DNA of 64,000 nucleotides from CAZMFZ01 sp964565665 (GCA_964565665.1 CAZMFZ010000002.1:3993-67992), one strand, 5' to 3'; positions 8,484 to 17,306 are shown, numbered from the stretch's first letter. Program-made: numbers and translations. Notes: generated from the letters alone by a model not told the origin.

Positions 8484-9560
8484 ATGAGTAACGAAATTAT
8501 ATTCTTTTCTTCCTTTATTTTTTGTGTAGTAAGTGTGTTATTACTTGATTTGGGCGTATTTTCTAAAGAAAGTAAGCCTGTCACGTTCAAAATTGCCGCT
8601 ATTTGGAGTGGCATTTGGATAGCTCTCGCACTTGGATTTTATGCTTTTTTAACTTATAATGGAAATATAGTTCATGGTATTTACGATTGGGAAAAGCTAA
8701 AAGAAGTAACTGGAAAATATAATGAGCATCTTGATTTCAGTGGTATGAATTTCGAGCAGGCCATCAAAGCCTATCGTTCTAACCAAGCATTAGAATTTAT
8801 TACGGGTTATTTGGTAGAATATGCCTTGTCGGTAGACAATATTTTTGTGATGATGCTCATTTTCGCAAGCTTTGGAGTGAGAGAGAAATTCTACAAAAAA
8901 GTATTATTTTGGGGGATATTAGGAGCAATTGTTATGCGATTCAGCTTTATTTTTTCGGGATCGGCACTTATTTCTCGTTTTGAATGGATTCTTTACATCT
9001 TTGGGCTTCTACTATTATATACAGGTGGCAAAATGTTTCTGTCGAAAGATGAAGAAGAAAAAATTGACCCAGATAAACATCCTATAGTACGATTCAGCAC
9101 CAAGTATTTTCCTGTTTTCCCAAAATATGTAAAAGATTTCTTTTTCATAGTTCGCAACGGCAAAACAATGATTACCCCTCTTTTTGTAGTACTCCTGATT
9201 GTAGAATTTACCGACTTAATATTTGCTGTCGATTCTGTACCTGCTGTATTTGCTGTTACCAAAGACCCTTATATAGTGTTTTTCTCAAACATTTTTGCTA
9301 TTTTAGGCTTGAGGTCGATGTTCTTTTTCTTGGCAAATGTATTGCCTATGTTTCATTATTTGAAAACGGGTCTGGCATTCCTACTTATATTTATCGGAGC
9401 TAAAATGCTTGCCAAAGATTATTTGCATGAGATTGGATTTTCTACCGCACATTCCCTGTATGTAATAGTTGCTATTCTTGGCTCTAGCATTATTTTCTCA
9501 CTGGTTTTCCCACCAAAAGACCATTCTGAAATAGAAGAGGAGGAAGGCGTAGAGGCCTAA
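8484..9560 (+). CDS. TerC/Alx-family integral membrane protein
   Basis: 358 residues with about nine membrane segments. It carries both hallmarks of the family: the acidic EYALSVDNIFVMMLIF helix (residues 112-127) and the related EFTDLIFAVDSVPAVFAVT helix, followed by FFSNIFAILGLRSMFFFL. Members (TerC, Alx, YkoY) are implicated in metal-ion export, notably Mn2+, and in metallation of exported proteins; the aspartates in the two helices are thought to coordinate the ion. I see no yybP-type manganese riboswitch in the 91-base leader. It converges with the metallophosphoesterase gene. Confidence 0.92.
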   Translation: MSNEIIFFSSFIFCVVSVLLLDLGVFSKESKPVTFKIAAIWSGIWIALALGFYAFLTYNGNIVHGIYDWEKLKEVTGKYNEHLDFSGMNFEQAIKAYRSNQALEFITGYLVEYALSVDNIFVMMLIFASFGVREKFYKKVLFWGILGAIVMRFSFIFSGSALISRFEWILYIFGLLLLYTGGKMFLSKDEEEKIDPDKHPIVRFSTKYFPVFPKYVKDFFFIVRNGKTMITPLFVVLLIVEFTDLIFAVDSVPAVFAVTKDPYIVFFSNIFAILGLRSMFFFLANVLPMFHYLKTGLAFLLIFIGAKMLAKDYLHEIGFSTAHSLYVIVAILGSSIIFSLVFPPKDHSEIEEEEGVEA

Positions 9561-9671
9561 TTGGTATGTATTTCCTGATTATAATTTTTTAATATCTAGG
9601 TTTGAGATTGCAAACCGTACTGAAGCAATATTAAAGTTAAGTATTGTTTGCTACGTCAATCTATTTCCACT

Positions 9672-10952
9672 TCAAATTGCCGCCTTTAATGTAATCTTTG
9701 TGATTTCAGGCCAAATGCCAACTCTGCCTGCAAAACCAATGAAACCAAAGCCCCTATTCACGTACAAATATTGGCTTCCTTCTTGGTACAAATCGGCCCA
9801 ACGTGGATACTTGTATTTTACCGGACTCCATTTGAACCAACCAGGAATCTCAATTCCAAATTGCATTCCGTGTGTGTGTCCTGAAAGTGTAAGGTGAATT
9901 TTATCTCTAAAGGGCAATACCCTGGCATCCCAGTGCGAAGGGTCGTGGCTCATAAGTATTTTAAAAATGTCCTTAGATAACCCTTCGTTGGCTTTTTCTA
10001 GATCACCATATTGAGGGAAAGGAGGCAGTCCCCAATTTTCTACACCCAGCAAAGCAATTTGCTCTTCATTACGTGTAAATATCAAGTTTTCATTCATCAG
10101 CAACTTAAAACCCATTTTGCCATGTTGCTCCTGTAGTGCTTTGAAATTGGCCTCTTTTGCCGCTTCGGTGGGCCAAGGCACGTATTCGCCATAGTCGTGA
10201 TTTCCTACAGTAGAGTATTTCCCCAGTGGAGCTTCTATTTTCTTGAATGTAGATACCCAAGGATCGAATTCGACTGCTACGTTGTTTATCAAGTCGCCTG
10301 TAAACAGCACAATATCAGATTTTTGTTCGTTAATCAATGTCACTCCTCGCTCTACATCTTCTTTGCTATCGAAACTTCCTGAGTGAATATCTGATATTTG
10401 GGTAATTGTAAATCCATCAAACTGCACAGGCAAGTCTTTGAAAAATAAAGTGACTTCGTGTATTTTGAAATTGTATTTCCCTTTCGTAACTCCATATAGC
10501 ACTGATAAAAAAGGAATCGAGGCAATAGCCAAACCAACTTGACTTATTACTTTTCTGCGACTTTCAAAATATACCGATTCACCTTTGGCTTCCCAGCCCA
10601 TTTTATCAAAAGTGAATATTGAAATGGCGTGCCAAAGCCTGAAAACATCTTCAAATAATAAAAAAATGCAGAATACAAGTTTGGGAAGCCATATCAACGC
10701 CATTAAAATACTTAGCCACTTAAATGAACTGCCTCTTGGGCCCGTCATGCGGTTGAAAGAAAATAGAGTATAGAAAAATACGAGTAAAAAGGCTAAGCTC
10801 ATTCCCCAATACAAGTAAATGATGAGTTTGCGGGTTTTTTCTGCTTCGAAACTTGAGGCAAAAGCCTTGATTCCCGATAAAGCATATATATCTATGAGGA
10901 ATAAAATGAGCAGGAATATGCCCAAGCGAATTAATAATGTGGTGAAAGACAT
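9672..10952 (-). CDS. membrane-anchored metallophosphoesterase (YkuE/YaeI-like)
   Basis: 426 residues. The first 160 hold about four hydrophobic segments (TLLIRLGIFLLILFLIDI; IYLYWGMSLAFLLVFFYTLF; ILMALIWLPKLVFCIFLLF; VGLAIASIPFLSVLYG), and the catalytic domain follows. All five calcineurin-like metal motifs are visible: QISDIHSGS, FTGDLIN, STVGNHDY, LMSHDPSHW and SGHTHGMQFG. Relatives hydrolyse phosphodiester bonds in lipid A precursors, phospholipid-linked or nucleotide substrates; the substrate here is unknown. The topology suggests the active site is outside the cytoplasmic membrane. Monocistronic. Confidence 0.9.
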   Translation of the reverse strand: MSFTTLLIRLGIFLLILFLIDIYALSGIKAFASSFEAEKTRKLIIYLYWGMSLAFLLVFFYTLFSFNRMTGPRGSSFKWLSILMALIWLPKLVFCIFLLFEDVFRLWHAISIFTFDKMGWEAKGESVYFESRRKVISQVGLAIASIPFLSVLYGVTKGKYNFKIHEVTLFFKDLPVQFDGFTITQISDIHSGSFDSKEDVERGVTLINEQKSDIVLFTGDLINNVAVEFDPWVSTFKKIEAPLGKYSTVGNHDYGEYVPWPTEAAKEANFKALQEQHGKMGFKLLMNENLIFTRNEEQIALLGVENWGLPPFPQYGDLEKANEGLSKDIFKILMSHDPSHWDARVLPFRDKIHLTLSGHTHGMQFGIEIPGWFKWSPVKYKYPRWADLYQEGSQYLYVNRGFGFIGFAGRVGIWPEITKITLKAAI

Positions 10953-11140
10953 GAATTGGAGCTATTGATACAATGCTAAAAGTTCAAAAGGCAGATAGTA
11001 GTTCAAAAATAGGAGAAAAATATGATAGGTAGAGATTGAGGTAAATAGTAATTAAATTTTTAAATCAGGAAAAAGTTTTAGAAAAGCCATCTGAAATTCC
11101 TTTCTCTACTAAATTAGTATCAGTAAAATATGTAAAAATA

Positions 11141-11201
11141 AAAGCCCTGATTCCAGTTTCAAATTTGATAGCTATCAAATTGGAGTTGGAATAAGGGCTT
11201 T
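11141..11201 (-). terminator. long imperfect hairpin terminator
   Basis: AAAGCCCT at 11141-11148 pairs with AGGGCTTT at the right end, and the interior ATTTGATAGCTATCAAAT forms a perfect inner palindrome. Interior mismatches separate the two parts. On the minus strand it is followed by a T-rich run (11134-11144). It lies about 55 bases past the stop of the small lipoprotein gene and also separates that gene from the metallophosphoesterase gene. Confidence 0.7.
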
Positions 11202-11254
11202 GGGTGTGAAACAATTTGTCTTTCTGCGGCTGAATTTCACAGCAAGAAGATAAA

Positions 11255-11482
11255 CTATTTGATCACGTAAGTGTACTTGTTGGCATCAATGGTGTATTTT
11301 GTTCCTTCTACTGATTGAAACGACAACACGGTATTGTTGTTGGTATCTTTTTTCATTTCAATTTTGCCATCAACCCATATCTTTTTCGTTTTTTCACCGT
11401 CTGAAAGAATTAATGATTTGCTGCAAGAAGCCAAAATAGTAATTGCCAAGGCACTAGCCAATAATAAAGATTTGTTTTTCAT
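11255..11482 (-). CDS. small lipoprotein, 75 residues
   Basis: The N-terminus MKNKSLLLASALAITILASCS is a lipoprotein signal with lipobox LASC (Cys20). The mature part is only about 55 residues, rich in Lys, Thr and Asn, with alternating beta-like segments (KIWVDGKIEMKK, TVLSFQSVEGTKYTIDANKYTYVI). No family is recognised. It is a stand-alone gene with its own promoter (-7 box at 11529-11536) and terminator (11141-11201), which argues that it is a real and perhaps well-expressed envelope protein. Confidence 0.75.
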   Translation of the reverse strand: MKNKSLLLASALAITILASCSKSLILSDGEKTKKIWVDGKIEMKKDTNNNTVLSFQSVEGTKYTIDANKYTYVIK

Positions 11483-11789
11483 TTTTATAAGTGTTTAAAT
11501 GTTAAATTAATATACGTATATATTTACGCAAAGTTAACAATTTATTAACATTAACTTAACATTGTAACCTGTTTTGTCTCAATTAATTTAGAATAATACA
11601 ATGTGTTATTCTAAATATTTCTATTTTATTGTACAAACCTCATGAGAGAAAAGTACACAATTAATCAATTCCATATGCAGTTTAATTTGCTGATTATAAG
11701 CCATATACATATTTATTTTAGACATTTATAGCCATTGTAAAAAGGTTTTAAAATCATAAAATCAATTCATATGCGGTCAAATACGGTTA
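11483..11789. other. AT-rich intergenic region
   Basis: About 307 bases between two minus-strand genes. It contains the lipoprotein promoter near its left side and otherwise very AT-rich DNA with TTAACATTAACTTAACATT-type short repeats. No ORF, RNA gene or strong hairpin is seen. Confidence 0.4.
11529..11536 (-). promoter_or_regulatory. Bacteroidota -7 promoter element
   Basis: On the minus strand this reads TAACTTTG, an exact match to TAnnTTTG. It sits 46 bases upstream of the lipoprotein ATG at 11482. No good -33 TTTG is seen at the usual 19-21 nt spacing, so only the proximal element is supported. Confidence 0.5.
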
Positions 11790-12605
11790 TCAAATAATTT
11801 TTAAATTGGTTAACATTCTCTTAATATTGGAAAGTGTGGTAAAATCATTTTCCATACTACTATTCCATTCTACAGTATTTAGCCATTCATTCACCAATTG
11901 AATTTTCAAATTGAATTTATCAGCAATTAATTGCGGCAAATTTGGGAGTTTGATGAAGTTTGAATTAACATTACAAATAATGGATTTTATTTTTTCTGTT
12001 TCTGCCTTGTTAATTTCTAAAAATTTATTTTTTGCTACCAGTACAAAACATGGCCAAGGCGTTGGTATTTCGCCAATTCGCCTGAAAACGCCCGATTCCA
12101 CATAGCTAGAGGTCATAAATTTTTCCCAAAGAAATACATCAGCATCATTGTTTGCCAAAGCTTTGGTAGCCCCTTCTATATTTTGTACAATTACAAACTG
12201 GTTATCATCAATTTTTTGAGTGTTTTGAGCTGCATTTAAAAGTGCCATCAAATGAGAGCCAGACCCCATTCTGCTAATGGCATAGCGTTTAGAAAAAATT
12301 TCTGGTGAATGTTTTATTTGGGAATATGCAGCTACATGAATGCCCCATAAAAGCGGACTTTTTACAAAAAATCCAAGTATAGTGTTTTCTGCTCCATTTT
12401 CAATATCAACAATAGCCCCTTCTGTAAGCATAATTGCCATATCTATCTCGTTGTTTTTAAGGCTATTTGCCATTGCCCCAGTACCTCCGGGAAAATCAAC
12501 CCATTGTAAATCTATACCTTCATTATGAAATAAATTTGTATCAATAGCATAATGCCAAGGCATATTGAAATGCTCGGGTACGCCCCCTATTCTGATTTTA
12601 GTCAA
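11790..12605 (-). CDS. orphan periplasmic-binding-protein-like (NMT1/ThiY-type fold) protein
   Basis: 271 residues with the two-lobe type II solute-binding pattern: RIGGVPEHFNMPWHYAIDTNLF, EGIDLQWVDFPGGTGAMANSLKNNEID, then AIMLTEGA. AISRMGSGSHLMALLN and ALANNDADVFLWEKFMTS follow in the second lobe. Relatives bind thiamine precursors, nitrate/sulfonates or similar small solutes. It starts directly at MTKIRIGG with no signal peptide and no transporter genes nearby, so it is probably a cytoplasmic binding protein or enzyme-like member rather than a transporter component. The ligand cannot be predicted. It is divergent from the aldehyde dehydrogenase gene. Confidence 0.78.
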   Translation of the reverse strand: MTKIRIGGVPEHFNMPWHYAIDTNLFHNEGIDLQWVDFPGGTGAMANSLKNNEIDMAIMLTEGAIVDIENGAENTILGFFVKSPLLWGIHVAAYSQIKHSPEIFSKRYAISRMGSGSHLMALLNAAQNTQKIDDNQFVIVQNIEGATKALANNDADVFLWEKFMTSSYVESGVFRRIGEIPTPWPCFVLVAKNKFLEINKAETEKIKSIICNVNSNFIKLPNLPQLIADKFNLKIQLVNEWLNTVEWNSSMENDFTTLSNIKRMLTNLKII

Positions 12606-12645
12606 TTTCTAATTTATAAATTTAAGATTAAATTTTTACAGCTTA

Positions 12646-12653
12646 CAAAAGTA
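12646..12653 (-). promoter_or_regulatory. candidate -7 element for the solute-binding-like gene
   Basis: On the minus strand this reads TACTTTTG, an exact TAnnTTTG match, 40 bases upstream of the ATG at 12605. No -33 partner is recognisable at the usual distance. Confidence 0.4.
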
Positions 12654-12675
12654 AAATTTCCAATTCAAAGTTAAA

Positions 12676-12707
12676 TTTGGCTGATAAGAAACCCTTCCCT
12701 ACTTTTG
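12676..12707 (+). promoter_or_regulatory. Bacteroidota promoter (-33/-7) for the aldehyde dehydrogenase gene
   Basis: TTTG at 12676-12679 and TACTTTTG at 12700-12707 are separated by exactly 20 nt, a full match to the TTTG-N19/21-TAnnTTTG consensus for the primary sigma factor of this phylum. A start site near 12713 would give a leader of about 30 nt to the ATG at 12742. Confidence 0.7.
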
Positions 12708-12741
12708 CCACCAATATTTATTAAAATTACAAATTAAATTT

Positions 12742-14367
12742 ATGAGCTTTCAGGAAAATTTGCAGTCTATTTTTGTAGATGAGACTGCTATCCCAAGTGA
12801 GTATCAACTTGCAAGTGAAGTGAACCAAAAGCAATATTTGCATAATGGGGAGTTGAAAACTTGGTCAGCAGATGTACACACAGTTCTTTCTCCTATATGT
12901 GTGAAAACATCGGCAGGATTGAAAAGAAAAGTAATTGGCAGCTACCCACTTTGCACCGAAAAGGAGGCTACAGAAGCATTGAATGCCGCTGTTACTGCCT
13001 ATAATAACGGTCGAGGAGAATGGCCGGCAATGTCGGTAAGCGAGCGAATCGCTTGTTTAGAGAAATTCACCTACAAAATGATAGAACGCAAAAAGGAGGT
13101 AGTAAGCCTTTTGATGTGGGAAATTGGTAAGTCAGTTGGCGATTCTACTAAAGAGTTTGATAGAACGGTAGAATACATTCAGGCTACTATCGATGCTTTA
13201 AAAGATTTGGATAGAAGCTCGTCAAGATTTGAAATTACACAAGGTATAATCGGACAAATTCGCAGGGCTCCGCTAGGCGTTGTGCTTTGTATGGGGCCAT
13301 TTAACTATCCTTTAAATGAGACTTTTACTACCCTAATTCCAGCTTTGGTAATGGGCAACACCATTCTTTTCAAACCTCCGAAACATGGCACATTATTGTT
13401 TGAGCCACTTTTGGAAGCTTTCCGAGATTCGTTTCCTAAAGGCGTGGTTAATACCATTTATGGTAGAGGCAATACCATTATACCCTCACTCATGCAATCG
13501 GGCAAAATTGATGTATTGACTTTGATAGGCTCAAGCAGAGTAGCCGATTCGTTGAAGAAAATGCATCCAAAATCAAATCGATTGAGGGCTGTATTGGGCT
13601 TAGATGCTAAGAATGCAGCCATAGTTACCTCTACTGCCGATATAGAAATAACAGTGAAAGAGGCGGTGTTAGGTTCGCTTTCATTTAACGGACAGCGTTG
13701 CACAGCTTTGAAAATATTCTTTGTACATAAATCTGTTGTAGATTTATTTACAAAGAGGCTTTCTGAAGAAATCGCAAAACTCAAATTTGGTATGCCTTGG
13801 GTAAAAGATGTGGCTTTAACACCACTTCCCGAACCTAACAAACCTGCCTATTTGAAAGAATGCATTGATGATGCTATAGCCAATGGAGCCAAGGTAATGA
13901 ATGAAAATGGCGGAACTACACTGGAATCGTTTGTGTATCCTGCGGTTTTATACCCCGTTACCAGCCAAATGAAAATTTACAGAGAAGAACAATTTGGTCC
14001 TGTAATACCAATTGTGCCTTTCAATGATTTGGAAGAGCCGATTCAATATTTGATCAATGCCGACCATGGGCAGCAAGTGAGCATTTTCTCGAGCAATGCC
14101 GATGAAATCGCTAGTTTGGTTGACCCTTTGGTGAATCAAGTATCGAGAGTAAATATTAATGTGCAATGCCAACGTGGCCCCGATACATTTCCTTTTACTG
14201 GTAGAAAAGACTCGGCCGAAGGTACCTTATCTGTAACAGCCGCATTAAGAGCATTTTCTATACGTAGCATGATTGCTACGAAAATGACAGATGCGAATAA
14301 AAAACTGTTGAACGATGTGGTAAGTAGCCAAAAGTCGAATTTTATATCAACAAAATATATATTCTAA
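12742..14367 (+). CDS. GapN-like NADP-dependent glyceraldehyde-3-phosphate dehydrogenase (ALDH superfamily)
   Basis: 541 residues of the aldehyde dehydrogenase fold. Visible are the cofactor-domain motifs GVVLCMGPFNYPLNE and ILFKPPKHG, the catalytic thiol in SFNGQRCTALK (Cys320) and the late EEQFGPVIPIVPF motif. The NGQRCTA form of the Cys motif is characteristic of the non-phosphorylating GapN group, which would oxidise glyceraldehyde 3-phosphate to 3-phosphoglycerate with NADP+. Oddity: where most ALDHs have the general-base Glu in LELGGK, this protein has LGLDAKN (Gly286, Asp288). I recall this GL(D/E)AKN form as a recurring subgroup. Single gene with its own promoter and a shared terminator. 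Substrate assignment is inference. Confidence 0.82.
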   Translation: MSFQENLQSIFVDETAIPSEYQLASEVNQKQYLHNGELKTWSADVHTVLSPICVKTSAGLKRKVIGSYPLCTEKEATEALNAAVTAYNNGRGEWPAMSVSERIACLEKFTYKMIERKKEVVSLLMWEIGKSVGDSTKEFDRTVEYIQATIDALKDLDRSSSRFEITQGIIGQIRRAPLGVVLCMGPFNYPLNETFTTLIPALVMGNTILFKPPKHGTLLFEPLLEAFRDSFPKGVVNTIYGRGNTIIPSLMQSGKIDVLTLIGSSRVADSLKKMHPKSNRLRAVLGLDAKNAAIVTSTADIEITVKEAVLGSLSFNGQRCTALKIFFVHKSVVDLFTKRLSEEIAKLKFGMPWVKDVALTPLPEPNKPAYLKECIDDAIANGAKVMNENGGTTLESFVYPAVLYPVTSQMKIYREEQFGPVIPIVPFNDLEEPIQYLINADHGQQVSIFSSNADEIASLVDPLVNQVSRVNINVQCQRGPDTFPFTGRKDSAEGTLSVTAALRAFSIRSMIATKMTDANKKLLNDVVSSQKSNFISTKYIF

Positions 14368-14383
14368 ATTTGAGATAAATAAA

Positions 14384-14418
14384 ATAGGCTAGAATTCATC
14401 ATTAGAATTCTAGCCTAT
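14384..14418 (-). terminator. terminator between converging genes
   Basis: ATAGGCTAGAATTC (14384-14397) is a perfect inverted repeat of GAATTCTAGCCTAT (14405-14418), with a 7-nt loop. On the minus strand it is followed by a T-rich run, so it mainly serves the ilvB-ilvM operon. It lies 16 bases past the stop of the aldehyde dehydrogenase gene and may act there too. Confidence 0.8.
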
Positions 14419-14456
14419 AAATCAACTTTCAACCCGCTCGGAATTATATAAATTTG

Positions 14457-14705
14457 TTAAACACGCTTCATATCTACCAAATCGTATATTCTTTGCATAT
14501 TGCTAAATATTCTTGACGAACTAGCAGGGGTATCTTCAAATTCTATCGTGCAAATTGCCTTCAATTCGTCCACTTGCTTGTATTCCAAGCTGTTTAGCGA
14601 CATTCCTCGCTTGCGGAAATTCATTACAATTTTATCTATTGTTTCAGGAGTGTGCATACAATCTATCTCCCATCTATTCAAAATTATTTCTTCTACCATT
14701 ACCAT
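14457..14705 (-). CDS. ilvM: acetolactate synthase small subunit, short IlvM-like ACT protein
   Basis: 82 residues, the size of a single ACT-like domain rather than the longer IlvN/IlvH subunits. The sequence IILNRWEIDCMHTPETIDKIVMNFRKRGMSLNSLEY has the beta-alpha-beta rhythm of these regulatory subunits, which activate the catalytic subunit and can bind valine. It begins 10 bases after the ilvB stop, so it is the second gene of an ilvB-ilvM operon. The start could be the first ATG (14705) or the ATG two codons later. Primary sequence similarity is weak; context is the main support. Confidence 0.7.
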   Translation of the reverse strand: MVMVEEIILNRWEIDCMHTPETIDKIVMNFRKRGMSLNSLEYKQVDELKAICTIEFEDTPASSSRIFSNMQRIYDLVDMKRV

Positions 14706-14714
14706 TTCTACTAT

Positions 14715-16469
14715 TTATTGAAATACAGCTGTGTTTTGTGATTGTTGTTTTCTTTCCGTTGCAATTGGGTCAAATTGATCTTCAGGATAGTAAATTGTAT
14801 CGCTTAAGCTTGAACCTGGCGCAACCATCGGAAGCACATTTTCTTCTTTCAATACTTTAGCGTGAATTACAAATGGTCCTTTGTGATTTTGTGCCTGAAT
14901 AACAGCATCTTCAAAATCTTTTGCATTATCGGCCATTACAGCAGGAATGTGGTAGGCGTTTACTAACTTAACAAAATCAGGATTTAATAAATCTACACCT
15001 GAGTAGTTTTTTGAATAAAATTGCTCTTGCCATTGGCGCACCATTCCCAAATAATTATTGTCAAGTATCAATACTTTTACTGGGAAATTATCTTGAACGA
15101 GCGTAATCAATTCTTGCAGATTCATTTGAAAACCACCATCGCCACTTATCGACCACACTTCGGTATCAAGTTTGGCACATTGAGCCCCCATGGCAGCGGG
15201 AAACCCAAAACCCATTGCACCCAAACCAGCTGAAGTAAGGAAATGATTGGGCTGAATTTTATCAATATACTGCGAAGACCACATCTGGTGCTGTCCAACA
15301 TCGGTAGTGACAATGGCATCAGCAGGCAATTTTTCTTTTAGTACAGTCAAAGCCGTTATCATATCAAATTTCGACTTGTTGGCTGGCTTAATTGGGAAAC
15401 GCTTGCGTAAACCATCTAAATGATTTATCCAATTTTCTCTGTCCTCTTTGTTTGATTCCGATAAAGTAGAAGGTATATTTTGGAAAAATACTTTTAAATC
15501 GGAGTGAATAAATGCGTGTGTAGGTACATTTTTGCTGTACTCGCTTTTATCTATATCTACGTGAATAATTTTGGCTTTAGGAGCAAATTTATCAAGCTTA
15601 AAGGTAATTCTATCGTCAAATCTTATGCCTAATGCAATTATTAAATCGGCATTTTGAACTGCGTCATTGGCATATTTCATGCCATGCATGCCTAACCAAG
15701 AAAAATATAATGGATTGGTGCTTTCAAAAATTCCAATACCTAATATGGTTGACACTGCAGGAATTCTTTCGGTTTTCACAAATTCTCTTATTTCTTGCCA
15801 AGAATCAGAAAGCAGATTTCCATGACCAGCGATGATCAACGGTTTTTTGGCATTTTTGAGCAGTTCGACAGCTTTGGCCAACTGGTCTTTATCAATATGG
15901 CTAATACGCTCTATTTTTGGTACTTTTACGTCATTTTCCCAACCTTCGTCAAGCTCAATAAATGATTCTTGAATGCTTTTGGGAATATCGATCAATACTG
16001 GCCCTGGCCTGCCGGTCATACTTATTCTATAAGATTCTACTAGTATTTTCTTGGCATCGTTTAAATGTTTCAATAAAAATGTTTTCTTAGTAATTGGACC
16101 ACAAATACCTGTGGAGTCTGTTTCTTGGAAAGCATCAGTGCCTATTAGATGCAAGCCTACTTGGCCTGTAAGGGCAATCATGGGGATGGAATCGGCCCAA
16201 GCATCGGCAATGCCGGTAACTAAGTTAGTAGCTCCTGGCCCTGAAGTAGCTAAGCAAACGCCTGGCTTGCCAGTAACCCTAGCATAACCTTCTGCTGCAA
16301 AGGCTGCAGCCTGCTCGTGACGCACCAATATATGACGCATAGAGCTGAAAGGTATAGCATCGTAAAGTGGGAGTATTTGCCCACCTGGGTATGCGAAAAT
16401 ATCTTTAATCTCAAGCAACTCTAGTATCCTTACTATGTAGTTTGCTCCTCTTAATCTTATTTTTGCCAT
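14715..16469 (-). CDS. ilvB: acetolactate synthase catalytic subunit
   Basis: 584 residues, full length for the thiamine-diphosphate enzyme that condenses two pyruvates (or pyruvate and 2-oxobutyrate), the first common step of valine, leucine and isoleucine synthesis. The catalytic Glu is visible in VRHEQAAAFAAEGYAR (Glu52), with SGPGATNLVTGIADAWADSIP and FQETDS following. The thiamine/Mg motif GDGGFQMNLQEL...ILDNNYLG lies at about residues 436-466. The FAYPGGQILPLYDA opening is typical of biosynthetic AHAS rather than catabolic ALS. The other ilv genes are not adjacent. Its leader carries a terminator hairpin, suggesting attenuation. Confidence 0.94.
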   Translation of the reverse strand: MAKIRLRGANYIVRILELLEIKDIFAYPGGQILPLYDAIPFSSMRHILVRHEQAAAFAAEGYARVTGKPGVCLATSGPGATNLVTGIADAWADSIPMIALTGQVGLHLIGTDAFQETDSTGICGPITKKTFLLKHLNDAKKILVESYRISMTGRPGPVLIDIPKSIQESFIELDEGWENDVKVPKIERISHIDKDQLAKAVELLKNAKKPLIIAGHGNLLSDSWQEIREFVKTERIPAVSTILGIGIFESTNPLYFSWLGMHGMKYANDAVQNADLIIALGIRFDDRITFKLDKFAPKAKIIHVDIDKSEYSKNVPTHAFIHSDLKVFFQNIPSTLSESNKEDRENWINHLDGLRKRFPIKPANKSKFDMITALTVLKEKLPADAIVTTDVGQHQMWSSQYIDKIQPNHFLTSAGLGAMGFGFPAAMGAQCAKLDTEVWSISGDGGFQMNLQELITLVQDNFPVKVLILDNNYLGMVRQWQEQFYSKNYSGVDLLNPDFVKLVNAYHIPAVMADNAKDFEDAVIQAQNHKGPFVIHAKVLKEENVLPMVAPGSSLSDTIYYPEDQFDPIATERKQQSQNTAVFQ

Positions 16470-16483
16470 AAAACTGTAATTAG

Positions 16484-16510
16484 AAAAAAACCTTTTCGTG
16501 GTAGAAAAGG
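16484..16510 (-). terminator. terminator hairpin in the ilvB leader, candidate attenuator
   Basis: Read on the minus strand, CCTTTTC (16510-16504) and GAAAAGG (16497-16491) form a perfect 7-bp stem with loop TACCAC, followed at once by seven Ts (16490-16484). The ilvB ATG is only 15 bases further on. An intrinsic terminator just before a biosynthetic gene is the layout of transcription attenuation. An alternative pairing exists: GGTAGAA (16545-16539) against TTCTACC (16507-16501), which would block the terminator stem. Confidence 0.6.
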
Positions 16511-16544
16511 CTAGTATAAAGGTCGTGAGATAAATTTATTCTAC

Positions 16545-16578
16545 CAAATATAAAACTGATAATTTGATTAACCTCAAA
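16545..16578 (-). promoter_or_regulatory. candidate promoter of the ilvB-ilvM operon
   Basis: On the minus strand TATATTTG (16552-16545) matches TAnnTTTG exactly, and a TTTG lies upstream at 16578-16575 (22-nt spacer, slightly long). A start near 16539 would give a 70-nt leader containing the terminator hairpin but would leave out much of the proposed anti-terminator arm. An upstream start is therefore also possible. Confidence 0.45.
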
Positions 16579-17207
16579 AACAGGAATTATATTTTAATTT
16601 CTGCTGCCCAATATATGGCATTTGAGCAGAAGCTTAAACCTTAGTAAATCCCAATCCCTTTTTCCTTACCTAAAATTTGTTAACAATTTAATAACATTGG
16701 GGGCTACGTATTTGCTCTCCTTTTTCTCCTCTATCAAGAAAAATATAGAAACTAAGTCCTTGTTTGGTAATTCGGTACAAAGGATGTGAGTAGTTAAAAT
16801 TAAATATTCCTAATCTATCATTAATAATTCAAACAAATGCCTCCAAAATACTCCCTTTACGAAATACGGTTGCCAGCAGTAATGCCTGGTACTTGTGTAG
16901 CACGCCCTTTGTTAGATCTGTGAAAATATTTATAAATGTACTGGACGAAACCGCAGAACGCTAGGCTCAACCATGACCAAACAATACTGGTGTAGTTGGC
17001 ATTGACAATTGTTGATGAATATAATTGACTATTGTTATTGAATGTGGGTAACAATTGATGATGAAATTAAAGAACAACTGTTGCTTGAATCACTTAACAG
17101 TTGTTACAGAGAGGGATTGTAAAATACGAAAATGGTAACAAATTGATAACATAAAATGCCTTTATTTTCTGCAAGACCAGTGAATGAAGGAATAAAAACT
17201 ACCATTG

Positions 17208-17283
17208 GTTAAAACCAAGGGCAATTAAAAAACTACCCCAAGGGCTATTTAAAAACTTCCTTTAGTTAAAACCAAGGGCAATT
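17208..17283. repeat. 19-nt direct repeat pair
   Basis: GTTAAAACCAAGGGCAATT occurs at 17208-17226 and again, identical, at 17265-17283. The first copy lies in a small palindrome (TTGGTT-AA-AACCAA). Both lie in non-coding DNA ahead of the GC-rich palindromes, and the function is unknown. Confidence 0.75.
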
Positions 17284-17306
17284 CAAAACCGCTTCGGCCT
17301 TCATCA

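Noticed and set aside
16857..17054. 65-codon minus-strand ORF
   Set aside because: No domain, no start context, low-complexity N-terminus and no partner gene; treated as chance.
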